Assembly: GCA_025056215.1 (NCBI GenBank)
Contig: JANWWC010000001.1
Location: 186,001 to 250,000, forward strand
Direction of reading: 5' to 3'
DNA: 64,000 nt
Source of the DNA: Cytophagales bacterium
GTDB taxonomy: Bacteria; Bacteroidota; Bacteroidia; Cytophagales; Flammeovirgaceae
Shown here: positions 42,685 through 51,589 of the stretch, piece after piece
How positions within the stretch are numbered: the stretch's first letter is position 1
Layout: each line of letters starts with the position of its first letter
Made by a program: the position numbers and the translations under genes
The notes under the pieces: generated by a model
What the model was told of the DNA's origin: nothing
Databases searched by the model: none
What the model saw: only the letters and a program-made list of their open reading frames with translations

Positions 42685-44559
42685 ATGTTTCAAAAGTTGC
42701 AATTTTACTTGAGCTTGTTCAGAAATATTTTAAGAACCTTTGTATGGTTTTATTCGGCATGTGTAAGCGCAAAAGAACTGCTCATCGATAAAAATTTCAG
42801 TAGCGAATTTCTAAATTCTTGCATATATTATTGGAAAGATACTAGTCTAAAAAGAATTGATGAAATCATTTTGATTAGTTCAGCTTTTAGTCCTCTGAAG
42901 AATGCACAAGTGAACTTTGGATATTCAAAATATTATCATTACTTTACTTTTGCAATTCATAACACTACTTCAGAAACGCAATATTTGGTTTTAGATATTC
43001 AACAACATTTTATTGAACAATTAAAGCTCTACCAACAAACCGACTCTCTTGTTTCTTTTGTAGTTGAATACAGCATATTTACGGAGTTTCATAAACGAGA
43101 TAAACAGTTCTTAGAGGTTTCTAGTTGTGCTGTTCCTTTGAAAATAGAACCGTATCAAAAAAAACGTTACTGGATTACAGCTAGCAATCGAATTGCTTCG
43201 CTTAGATTGCCTATCTACTTAAAATCATATGAAGTATTCTTGAAGGACAGAACTGCAAAAGATTTTGTGTGGGGAGGACTGATAGGCTTTTTGTTAGTTA
43301 TTTTCATAGGAGGGGTGCTTACTTACATAAGTACTTTTAATAAAATAACTCTGTTTTTTTGCTTATATATTCTTTCGCTTTTATTCTTTGTTCTGAGTGC
43401 GGCAGGCTACGGCTTTACAATGATATGGAGTCATTATCCACAATTTGAATTTCATTCACGCGCTATTGCTCTTATTTTGATTCATGTTTTTATGACTCTT
43501 TTTTTCTGTCACTTTTTTGAAATCAAAAAACATTACGCTTTGGCTTATACCTTTTTGCAAGGCTTAATTTTTCTTTATTTTTTGTTGTTATCCACAGTAT
43601 TTTTTAATTTTCTAGACTCTTATAAACAGTCGTTAGTCATTTTTTCTAACGTGTTGCATGTGATTGTCAATTTTATTATCATTTTTGTTGCCATTTTATT
43701 ATGGAGAAAAAAAAATCTGAATGCGAAGTTTTATCTAGTATCTATTTTTCCATTGCTTATTGTAGCGATATTAGTTTTATTGCGAAATTTTAAAGTCGTT
43801 GCTGATGTTCCACTTTTATATTTTCTTCAACCATATGCAATTGCTTTTCATACTATTATGGTTGCTTATGGCGTATCTTATCGCTTCAAGCAAATTCAAG
43901 ATGAAAAATCAAAACTTTTGTTAGCCATCCATCAACAGCAGAAAAAAACAGTAGATGCCATTCTTGAAGCGCAAGAAAAAGAGCGCGTCCGAATCGGAAC
44001 AGAACTTCACGACGGTTTGGGGCATCTTCTTGCAATAATTAAACTTCGTCTTTCTGAAATTTCTTCATTTGATACTTTTTTATCTCAATTTCAGATTATT
44101 AATTCTTTATTTGATAAAGTTATTCAAGAGGTTCGTTTGATTTCTCATAACTTAGCGCCTAGTATCTTGCTTCAGGTGGGTCTCAGAGCTGCAATTATTG
44201 AATTTATATCAGAAATTCAAAAAAATTATTCCTCCCCTACGATTTACTATTATGTTTCTCTTCAAGAAGAATCTATCAGCCGTGAACTGAAAGTCGGAAT
44301 TTTTCGCATTTTACAAGAAGTAGTTACTAATGCTTTAAAGCATGCCCATGCTCAATACATTAGTATTCAGCTTACGAACGAGAACAACTCTATTTTTCTT
44401 TTGATAGAGGACGACGGCATTGGCTTCAACTTCCATCAGGTAGCAGATTCTGCACATGGCTTATGGTACATCAAACAAAGAGCAGAATCTTTAGGCGCAA
44501 AAGTTTTCGAAATTGATACAAAACCCAAAAAAGGTACTGTCATTTTTGTGGAATTTTAA
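42685..44559 (+). CDS. 7TMR-DISM sensor histidine kinase
   Basis: 624 residues. Signal peptide (about 1-29), DISMED2-type extracellular sensor (about 35-185), seven TM helices (about 193-385), HisKA_3 dimerisation domain with the phosphorylated His442 in TELHDGLGHL, and a C-terminal HATPase domain (FRILQEVVTNALKHAHA for the N-box, VEDDGIGFNF-like DDGIGF). It should phosphorylate the LuxR-type regulator encoded 44 nt downstream, forming a NarL-class two-component system. The ligand is unknown; DISMED2 domains often bind carbohydrates. Confidence 0.92.
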   Translation: MFQKLQFYLSLFRNILRTFVWFYSACVSAKELLIDKNFSSEFLNSCIYYWKDTSLKRIDEIILISSAFSPLKNAQVNFGYSKYYHYFTFAIHNTTSETQYLVLDIQQHFIEQLKLYQQTDSLVSFVVEYSIFTEFHKRDKQFLEVSSCAVPLKIEPYQKKRYWITASNRIASLRLPIYLKSYEVFLKDRTAKDFVWGGLIGFLLVIFIGGVLTYISTFNKITLFFCLYILSLLFFVLSAAGYGFTMIWSHYPQFEFHSRAIALILIHVFMTLFFCHFFEIKKHYALAYTFLQGLIFLYFLLLSTVFFNFLDSYKQSLVIFSNVLHVIVNFIIIFVAILLWRKKNLNAKFYLVSIFPLLIVAILVLLRNFKVVADVPLLYFLQPYAIAFHTIMVAYGVSYRFKQIQDEKSKLLLAIHQQQKKTVDAILEAQEKERVRIGTELHDGLGHLLAIIKLRLSEISSFDTFLSQFQIINSLFDKVIQEVRLISHNLAPSILLQVGLRAAIIEFISEIQKNYSSPTIYYYVSLQEESISRELKVGIFRILQEVVTNALKHAHAQYISIQLTNENNSIFLLIEDDGIGFNFHQVADSAHGLWYIKQRAESLGAKVFEIDTKPKKGTVIFVEF

Positions 44560-44603
44560 ATCTTTTTGAATCTTGTAATCAAAAAATTAAATTATTTCAA
44601 GTC

Positions 44604-45227
44604 ATGAAAATTTTATTAATAGACGACCACCGCCTTTTTCTTGACGGAATTGTTGAAATTTTCGCCAAGAATGAAAAACTAAAAACTTCTCAAATTTTTA
44701 AAAGCTATAGTTATCATCAAGTTATTCAAATGCTAGAAACTCAAAGAGTTGATCTGGTGATTTGCGATATAAATTTGCCTGATAATTCTGGTTTAAATGC
44801 TATTCCCGTCATAAAGTCACTTTGTCCGAAAGCAAAGATTTTAATGCTTTCCATTTATAACCAACCCGAAATTATTCAGCGCGCTATTCGATTAGGCGCT
44901 AACGGATTTATCAACAAAGACATAGAACAAAAAGAATTGTTAGAATCTATTCAAATCGTCATGCAAGGAGGTCTGTATTTGAGTGAAAAAACTCTTAAAG
45001 CTTTAGAAAAAGAAACTCCACATCAAGAAGAAGAACTTACTAAACGCGAAATTGAAATATTAGGATGTATTATTAAAGAGATGTCAAACGCTGAAATAGC
45101 AGAAAAACTTTTTATTAGCCCGCGAACTGTAGAAACTCACCGCAAAAATATTCTTCGAAAGACTAACAATCATACTGTTATAGGATTAATAAAATACGCC
45201 TATAGAAAAGGAATTTCCCTTGAATAA
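44604..45227 (+). CDS. LuxR/NarL-family response regulator
   Basis: 207 residues. Receiver domain (about 1-120) with DD at 7-8, phospho-acceptor Asp55 in LVICDINLPDNSG and the switch Lys in FINKDIEQ; HTH-LuxR domain (about 143-205) with TKREIEILGCI and LFISPRTVETHRKNIL. It is the cognate regulator of the upstream 7TMR-DISM kinase. The target promoters are not visible here. Confidence 0.94.
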   Translation: MKILLIDDHRLFLDGIVEIFAKNEKLKTSQIFKSYSYHQVIQMLETQRVDLVICDINLPDNSGLNAIPVIKSLCPKAKILMLSIYNQPEIIQRAIRLGANGFINKDIEQKELLESIQIVMQGGLYLSEKTLKALEKETPHQEEELTKREIEILGCIIKEMSNAEIAEKLFISPRTVETHRKNILRKTNNHTVIGLIKYAYRKGISLE

Positions 45228-45237
45228 CTCAATCCAT

Positions 45238-45267
45238 TTTGCTAAATTAGAGGTTTAATTTAGCAAA
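45238..45267 (+). promoter_or_regulatory. Perfect 12-bp inverted repeat in the leader of the MksE-like gene
   Basis: TTTGCTAAATTA at 45238-45249 and its exact complement TAATTTAGCAAA at 45256-45267 enclose the 6-nt loop GAGGTT. The right arm ends 2 nt before the ATG at 45270. There is no T-run, so it is not a typical terminator. It could be an operator for a dimeric regulator or an RNA hairpin presenting or hiding the only GAGG sequence before the start. Confidence 0.8.
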
Positions 45268-45269
45268 CT

Positions 45270-45821
45270 ATGAATCTTCCTAAGCAGACACGCGATATTT
45301 TTGAAATTTTAAGCAAAGGTCAATTTATATGTTCTATGGGCAAATATGCTCATTTGTACGACCTTCTCAAGAATCCAGATAATTTCGATTTGCTTTACGA
45401 TTATTTTCAAGCTATTGGATTTTGTTTAGAAAGTGGAAATGGGTACTTTTATTTTAGCAAAATACAAGAAAGCACTAGTGATATATCCGAAAAACTCCTA
45501 CAATTTGAACGATATATAGATATCTTAGACTTGTTTGCTAGCTTAGATTCTAAAATTAAAGTAGGCGATACTTTCACTCCCGCCAAAATAGCAGAAGAAT
45601 GTGCAGACAACCCTGTTTTGCGCCTAAAACTCAAGAATATCAGCACTAGCAAAAGAGACGATAATATTATCAACATCATACGAAGTATCGTAGAAAAGCT
45701 CGAAAAAGAAACTTTTATTGAAAAAATCGATGAAGAAGAGGAACGCTATAAAGTATTAGATTCTTTTCAATACTTAGAGCAATTGGTCATGCAGATTTGT
45801 ATCAACGAATCATCTGAATAA
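45270..45821 (+). CDS. MksE-like condensin subunit (kleisin partner, tandem winged-helix type)
   Basis: 183 residues, acidic and mostly helical, without signal or TM. The arrangement matches Bacteroidota proteins annotated as condensin subunit MksE: RDIFEILSKGQFICS at the N-terminus, a YDYFQAIGFCLESGNGYFYF winged-helix segment, FASLDSKIKVGDTFTPAKIA, and a C-terminal wing ending in YKVLDSFQYLEQLVM. MksE works with MksB (SMC-like) and MksF in chromosome condensation, or as JetB in Wadjet plasmid defence. Neither partner nor JetD is in this window. A perfect inverted repeat precedes the start; an esterase gene follows after 14 nt. Confidence 0.65.
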   Translation: MNLPKQTRDIFEILSKGQFICSMGKYAHLYDLLKNPDNFDLLYDYFQAIGFCLESGNGYFYFSKIQESTSDISEKLLQFERYIDILDLFASLDSKIKVGDTFTPAKIAEECADNPVLRLKLKNISTSKRDDNIINIIRSIVEKLEKETFIEKIDEEEERYKVLDSFQYLEQLVMQICINESSE

Positions 45822-45835
45822 ATATCATTTTAGGC

Positions 45836-46666
45836 ATGTATATCCAGGCAGATACTACCCTTTTGCTATGGCAAGAGAGGCCAGCTTTTGCAAAAGGAAA
45901 TAGCGAAACAGATATTCCTAAGATGCAAATATTTTTATCTCCTCCAGAAATTAATTCAAAGACAGGAGTTATTATTTGTCCAGGTGGCGCTTACGGACGC
46001 CTTTCTACTGAAAAAGAAGGGCGAGAGGTTGCTCTATGGTTAAATACTCTAGGCATCTCAGCTTTTGTACTTCATTATCGCTTAGGAACAAACGGATATC
46101 AGCATCCAGTTCCTTTAATAGATTTACAGCGCGCAATGGTAGTAGTTAAACAAAATGCAATACGTTGGAACTTAGACACTGCAAAAATCGGCGTTTTAGG
46201 ATTCTCGGCAGGAGGGCACCTGACTTCTACCCTTGGAACTCATTTTGACAAACTCTACTACACCCCTACTGAAGAAAAAGAGCTTTCGATTTCTGTTCGC
46301 CCTGATTTTATGATGCTCGTCTATCCTGTAATTACAATGCAAGATAGTTTTACGCATAACACTTCCCGAAAAAATCTGTTAGGAGATATTCCTTCTCAAG
46401 AACTTAAAAATTTGTTGTCTAACGAACTGCAAGTAACTTCTCAAACTCCTCCTACTTTTATCACTCATACTTATGATGATGCATCGGTGCCTGTTGAGAA
46501 TAGTTTGTTGTTTTTTGAAGCGCTTCGAAAGGCGAAAGTTCCTGCCGAACTGCATATTTACGCTTCTGGTGGACATGGATATGGCTTAAGAAGACAACTT
46601 GGCGTTCATGCCGAATGGTACAAGCATGCTGAGAATTGGTTGAGATCTTCTGGTTTTATCAAATAA
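45836..46666 (+). CDS. Alpha/beta hydrolase of the acetyl-esterase (BD-FAE) type
   Basis: 276 residues, no signal peptide in the predicted start. The oxyanion segment is VIICPGGAYGRLS (about 45-57), the nucleophile Ser124 is in VLGFSAGGHLTST, the acid Asp is in HTYDDASVPVENS and the His is in SGGHGYGLR. Family members remove acetyl or feruloyl groups from xylo- or other oligosaccharides. A cytoplasmic location is expected without a signal. It converges with a GH2 beta-galactosidase-like gene, which also fits glycan use, though they are on opposite strands. Confidence 0.88.
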   Translation: MYIQADTTLLLWQERPAFAKGNSETDIPKMQIFLSPPEINSKTGVIICPGGAYGRLSTEKEGREVALWLNTLGISAFVLHYRLGTNGYQHPVPLIDLQRAMVVVKQNAIRWNLDTAKIGVLGFSAGGHLTSTLGTHFDKLYYTPTEEKELSISVRPDFMMLVYPVITMQDSFTHNTSRKNLLGDIPSQELKNLLSNELQVTSQTPPTFITHTYDDASVPVENSLLFFEALRKAKVPAELHIYASGGHGYGLRRQLGVHAEWYKHAENWLRSSGFIK

Positions 46667-46673
46667 ATTAAAG

Positions 46674-49361
46674 CTAAGGTAGTTTTCTGAGCCGAACTCC
46701 ATTCAGAATAGGATTTCCCTTCTTAGGTACAAATTTTATTTCTATTCCTTTATCGTTTTCGACAAAAATATGAAACTTAAAGGCTACTGCCCTATGTTCT
46801 CCATATTGTTTGGCAATATTAAGATTTTCTAAATAAAGTTTTTCATTAATCCATACATCAAACTCGCGTTGAATAAGTTCAGGGGCTTTTGCTGCATCAG
46901 CTTCTAAGTTATTAAGAATGATTTTTTTTTCTTTTTCGCTTAAAAGCTCCGCAAAGTGAAGTTCTAACTCATAACTTCCGTTAGCTACGTCAAAACGAAA
47001 TCCTTGCAAACTATCGCGTTGCGTTTGATAAAGCGGTTCTCTGTCGGTTCCAAAAATTTCTTTCTCAGTTCCTACGCGAGAGCCATTCCACGTCATAAAT
47101 CGGTTTCCTCCTATGTAACCCCAACTTCCCTTTGTATAAGGTTTTTCTGCAATCCATACTAAATTTTTTTGTTGTTCTACAAAATCGAAATGGCTTCCTA
47201 CATTTACATTAATTTCTTCAAATGTTTCATCAGCAAGATTTTCAGGAATAAACTTCATTGTTACCCATACTAAATCTTTGACGATTTTACCATTTTTTCC
47301 AATAGCTTTACATGAAAGCTCATTTCTTCCATTTACCATTGCAACATCAAACACGCATTTTTTAAGTGAATCAGGTTGTTTTTTGCCAAGAGAAACTCCA
47401 TTGAGCATTAGTTCTACATCGCTACAATTAGAATAAACGGTAATAGGTTGTAAAACTACGCTTTCATTTTTAGGCACTATTGCGGTGCGAAGCCTCCAGT
47501 CAGAGGTAGCAATCTTAAGAACAGGTTCCTCTGAAAGCATCGCCTTGTAGAAGTAAAAAATATCTTTTTTCTCTCTATTATACTTGAGAATCCCCTTGTT
47601 GTTGATATGTGGATTTGTATCTTTTCTTCCCTCCGAATTAAAATCTACGAAATTCCATATGGCAGCGCCTGTAACTTGAGGTGTTTGCAAAATTGCTTTT
47701 AAATATTTTTGGTGAAACAACTCAAACCATTCCACAGAAAAATCAAAACGAGAAGGATTGTGCGCATGAATGCGCTCATCACAACCAGCGCCATATTCGC
47801 TAATAATGATAGGAGTTTGGGGAAACTCCGTAGTAGCGCGCTTTATAAATTCTTCAAATTTTTCAAATCCTTCTACATACCATCCAAAGTATAAATTCCA
47901 TCCACAAATTTGGGTAACATCAATCAGATTCAAACTTTTATAAGCTTCATAATCACTATGGTGAGCAATTACTGTATAGCGATAAGGATCTTCTGCGCGT
48001 GCCACCGAATCCAGATAGCGCGCCAAACTAGCAATGCGAGATTTGTTAGCTTCGAATACTTCTTTTTGGTGGAAACGAGCTAGTAAAATTTCATTCATAA
48101 AACCCCACATCACAATAGAAGGGTGATTATAATGTTGGCGAATCATTTCTACCACTTGCGTGTAAGAAGTTTGCTTGAATCTTTCTGTATAACTTATCTC
48201 ATTCACAATCGGAATTTCTTCCCAAGCAATAATCCCTAAGCGATCGCAACTTTCTAAAATAACAGGGTCTTGAGGATAATGAGCAATTCTAATAAAATTA
48301 GCACCCATTTCCTTCAATAACTTCATATCTTGAAGATGAAGCTCATCAGGCAACGCATTTCCCAAACTTGGGTAATCCTGATGTCGATTAGCTCCAAGTA
48401 GTTTTAAAGGCTTGTCGTTTAAAAAGAATCCTTTTTGTGCATCGAGTCTGAACCACCGAAAAGCGGTTGTAATATTTAAAAAATCGTGTCGAGTTTCTTT
48501 TGTTTGGTTGAGAAGTTCTACTTCTACCTTATACAAATAAGGACTTTCGGGAGACCATAGCTTTGGATTTTCCACTCCAAAAGATATATAAAAAGATTGT
48601 TTTTCAAACGGTTTTAGGATAATTGGTTTTTCTTGGGTTTTCTGAACGACCGTTCTCCCTGCACTATCCTTTAAAGTAATACGAATAAAGGATTTTTGTA
48701 AAGTTTTATGCTCATTTCTTAATTCTCCACTTAGGTGCACTTCAAAACTTCGCTGGTCCTTGTCTTTTTGTGTTCTTACAAATACACCATCAGAGGCGTA
48801 ATTCATCATTTCAAAATGGAGAGGCTCGACTATTTCAAGAAATACATCTCGATAAATACCGCCAAAAAATGTAAAGTCAGCTGAAAGCGGTGCAATATCA
48901 GAATTGACGCGATTATCTACGCGCACAGCGAGCAAGTTCGGACGGTTGAAAAAAATCTTATCAGTAATATCGAATCGGAATGCAGTATATCCTCCTTCGT
49001 GCCTTCCTACAAAATTTCCGTTTACAAATACATCAGTAATTTGGTTAGCTCCTTCAAAAAATAAGTATATTTTTTTGTTCTGAGCAGATTGAGGCAGAAT
49101 AAAAATTTTTCTGTACCAACCAATTCCTGCATAATATCCATCTTCATCATCCAGTGCGTCTATATTGTTCCATGTGTGAGGAAGATGAACAGTTTGCCAC
49201 TTTTCAGTCTCAAAAAAATAAATTTGTTCTGCTAAAGGAACTTCCCCTTTCTGAAATTTCCAGCCTTCATTGATAGTAAATTTAAGGCGTTGAGCGATGA
49301 GAGTCGTACAAATTCCTAATAGAAAAACGCCCATCAGAGCAGCACTCTTTTTCATTTTCAA
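46674..49361 (-). CDS. Exported GH2 beta-galactosidase/glucuronidase-like glycoside hydrolase
   Basis: 895 residues. Signal peptide (about 1-24, ending LIAQ). GH2 sugar-binding domain (about 25-185), immunoglobulin-like domain (about 186-295), TIM barrel (about 300-610) with acid/base Glu424 in IVMWGFMNE and nucleophile Glu522 in PIIISEYGAGC, and a C-terminal part with an Ig-like segment and a malectin-like domain (about 735-890, NVGSHFDF ... ELHFAELLSE). It should cleave terminal beta-linked sugars in the periplasm or outside. Substrate specificity is unresolved. A deacylase gene lies at its 3' side. Confidence 0.9.
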   Translation of the reverse strand: MKMKKSAALMGVFLLGICTTLIAQRLKFTINEGWKFQKGEVPLAEQIYFFETEKWQTVHLPHTWNNIDALDDEDGYYAGIGWYRKIFILPQSAQNKKIYLFFEGANQITDVFVNGNFVGRHEGGYTAFRFDITDKIFFNRPNLLAVRVDNRVNSDIAPLSADFTFFGGIYRDVFLEIVEPLHFEMMNYASDGVFVRTQKDKDQRSFEVHLSGELRNEHKTLQKSFIRITLKDSAGRTVVQKTQEKPIILKPFEKQSFYISFGVENPKLWSPESPYLYKVEVELLNQTKETRHDFLNITTAFRWFRLDAQKGFFLNDKPLKLLGANRHQDYPSLGNALPDELHLQDMKLLKEMGANFIRIAHYPQDPVILESCDRLGIIAWEEIPIVNEISYTERFKQTSYTQVVEMIRQHYNHPSIVMWGFMNEILLARFHQKEVFEANKSRIASLARYLDSVARAEDPYRYTVIAHHSDYEAYKSLNLIDVTQICGWNLYFGWYVEGFEKFEEFIKRATTEFPQTPIIISEYGAGCDERIHAHNPSRFDFSVEWFELFHQKYLKAILQTPQVTGAAIWNFVDFNSEGRKDTNPHINNKGILKYNREKKDIFYFYKAMLSEEPVLKIATSDWRLRTAIVPKNESVVLQPITVYSNCSDVELMLNGVSLGKKQPDSLKKCVFDVAMVNGRNELSCKAIGKNGKIVKDLVWVTMKFIPENLADETFEEINVNVGSHFDFVEQQKNLVWIAEKPYTKGSWGYIGGNRFMTWNGSRVGTEKEIFGTDREPLYQTQRDSLQGFRFDVANGSYELELHFAELLSEKEKKIILNNLEADAAKAPELIQREFDVWINEKLYLENLNIAKQYGEHRAVAFKFHIFVENDKGIEIKFVPKKGNPILNGVRLRKLP

Positions 49362-49505
49362 GAACCATTTTGACTTTGTCGTTCAAAGATATTCCCAAAA
49401 TCTTATCTTGAAAATATCCTCCGAACTTGAATAAAAAATGCTAATTCGTTGAGGTTAGTTGAAAAACTTTGCAACTTTGAAAAGCAGTAACAAATAATCC
49501 TTCTT

Positions 49506-51554
49506 ATGAAAGTAAAAGCATTTTTCTTGTTCTTTTTGATTTTGCTCAATTTGTATGCTGAGGAAGATAATACTAAAGAAAAAGCGTTCTATAACGCAAT
49601 AAATACAGGTAACAAATCAGAAGCAGCGCGTTTGGCTATAGAACTTGCTACTGAATATTCTCTTGCTCGCAATGCTAATGCAAAAGCAGTGGAAAAATAC
49701 CAAGAAGCAATTCGTTTAGCTTCAGAAATAGGCGATAAGCTTTTAGAAGCGCGTGCCGAAGAAGCTTACGGCGATCATTTTGCGCGCCACGGAAAAAAAT
49801 TTGCGGATGAAGCTTTAGAACATTATAAAAATGCTTATGTTTTATATAAAAATTCTTCCAAAAGAGAACTTTATGCAAATGTAGGAGTAAAAGCTGCTGA
49901 AATCTATTTGGATATAAAAGCTGATTATACCACATCTGAAAAACTTTTAACAGAAGCTCTCAAAATAGCTTTCAATATTAACGACATCGATTTAATCGAA
50001 ACAGCAAATGAACTCTTAGACCGCCTTTATGATAAAACTGACAATGATGCAGGTTTTGTAAGATTCAAAGAAGAAGTAGCAGCGTACTTTCGCAGAAGAG
50101 GCGATGAAGAAGCGGAATTAACCGCATTGATGGATCTCCGCAATACTTATCAATATATGGACGGCACTGAAAATCAAAAGGCGTATATTCGAACTCTAGA
50201 ACGGTTGGCATTCTTGTACGAAAAAAATAAAGACTTAGAAAATGCTGCTAACATGTGGAGTTTTCTGATCGCGGAGTATGCAGATATAGGAGATACTAAT
50301 AATGAAGCAAAATACCAAGCTAAGTTGGACGCATGGGAAGCAGAGGAAAAAGCCAAAGAAGAAGCTCGCAAAAAAGAGGAAGCCGCTAAATTAACACAAA
50401 CAAATGGAGTTCATTCTATCACAAATAGCAGTTCTATAGTGGAAACACCTACTGAGACGCCTGTTATTCCTATTATGAACTCAAAAGTAGCTGAAAAAGT
50501 AACAATCATCTCAGATTCTGTTTCTAAAGCAAAAGATGCTATTCTTCGAAAGGAAAAAGAACTTGAAGAAATCCGACAAAAAGCAGAGCGCGAGACCGAC
50601 CCGCGCAAAAGAAAAGAACTTGAAAAGAAAGCTAGAGAAAAAGAACAAGCTCTTGAAGCAGAACGCCAAAGAATTCTTGAACTAGAAGAAAAAATCAAAC
50701 TTTATGAAATTTCGCAGCGATATTTCATGTATGGAATTGGCGCAAGTGTTTTTGCCATTATCGTTGTAATTGCTTTTTTAATTAAGGTAGCACGCGACCG
50801 CAAAAAACTAGCTGAAAAAAATCGACTCTTAGCGCAACAAAATGAAATTATCGAACGACAAAAAACAGAAGTAGAACGGGAAAGACAAAAATCAGAAGAA
50901 TTGTTGCTGAATATTCTCCCTAAAGAAGTAGCCGAAGAGCTCAAACAAAAAGGCAAATACGAGGCGCGCACTTATGGAATGGCGAGCATTATTTTTACAG
51001 ATTTTAAAGGATTCACAGAACTTACTTCTAAACTTACCATTGAAGAAAAACCCGGCGAACTCGTAGAGGAGCTTGACGCTTGCTTTAAAGGTTTTGATGC
51101 AATAGTGGAAAAGTATGGCTTAGAAAAAATTAAGACTATCGGAGATGCCTATATGTGCGCTAACGGATTAAATGAACATCGCGATTTTGAAGCTCCTAAA
51201 CGAGCAGTACTTGCTGCATTAGAAATGGTAGAGTTCATAAAGAAAAGAAAAATTGAAAATGAAGCAAAAGGAAAACCTGCTTTTGATGTACGAGTAGGTA
51301 TCAATACAGGTACTGTAATTGCAGGTGTAGTAGGCTCTAAAAAATTCGCATACGATATTTGGGGAGATGCTGTTAACATAGCTGCTCGAATGGAATCAAG
51401 CGGAGAAGTGGGAAAAGTTAATATTTCTGCTACTACTTACAGCTTTATTCGAAATGACGAGCATTTTGAAGTAGAATATAGAGGAGATGTAGCCGCAAAA
51501 GGAAAAGGCTATTTAGAAATGTGGTTCGTAAAAAGTTATTCAAACAAAAATTGA
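49506..51554 (+). CDS. Class III adenylate cyclase with N-terminal TPR region
   Basis: 682 residues. Signal peptide (about 1-18), TPR-like helical repeats (about 25-270, EEAYGDHFARHGKKFADEAL), a long charged coiled coil (about 275-400), one TM (about 407-427), a second coiled coil, and a class III cyclase domain (about 487-670) with metal Asp in IIFTDFKGF and IKTIGDAYMCANG. The base-recognising pair reads Lys (KTIGDAY) and Asp (YDIWGDAVN), which favours ATP over GTP. The TPR part would be periplasmic and could pass an outside signal to cAMP or another cyclic nucleotide. It stands alone between opposite-strand genes. Confidence 0.9.
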   Translation: MKVKAFFLFFLILLNLYAEEDNTKEKAFYNAINTGNKSEAARLAIELATEYSLARNANAKAVEKYQEAIRLASEIGDKLLEARAEEAYGDHFARHGKKFADEALEHYKNAYVLYKNSSKRELYANVGVKAAEIYLDIKADYTTSEKLLTEALKIAFNINDIDLIETANELLDRLYDKTDNDAGFVRFKEEVAAYFRRRGDEEAELTALMDLRNTYQYMDGTENQKAYIRTLERLAFLYEKNKDLENAANMWSFLIAEYADIGDTNNEAKYQAKLDAWEAEEKAKEEARKKEEAAKLTQTNGVHSITNSSSIVETPTETPVIPIMNSKVAEKVTIISDSVSKAKDAILRKEKELEEIRQKAERETDPRKRKELEKKAREKEQALEAERQRILELEEKIKLYEISQRYFMYGIGASVFAIIVVIAFLIKVARDRKKLAEKNRLLAQQNEIIERQKTEVERERQKSEELLLNILPKEVAEELKQKGKYEARTYGMASIIFTDFKGFTELTSKLTIEEKPGELVEELDACFKGFDAIVEKYGLEKIKTIGDAYMCANGLNEHRDFEAPKRAVLAALEMVEFIKKRKIENEAKGKPAFDVRVGINTGTVIAGVVGSKKFAYDIWGDAVNIAARMESSGEVGKVNISATTYSFIRNDEHFEVEYRGDVAAKGKGYLEMWFVKSYSNKN

Positions 51555-51589
51555 AGCTGGCAATTTAACTCAATTGAACCCACTAATCC

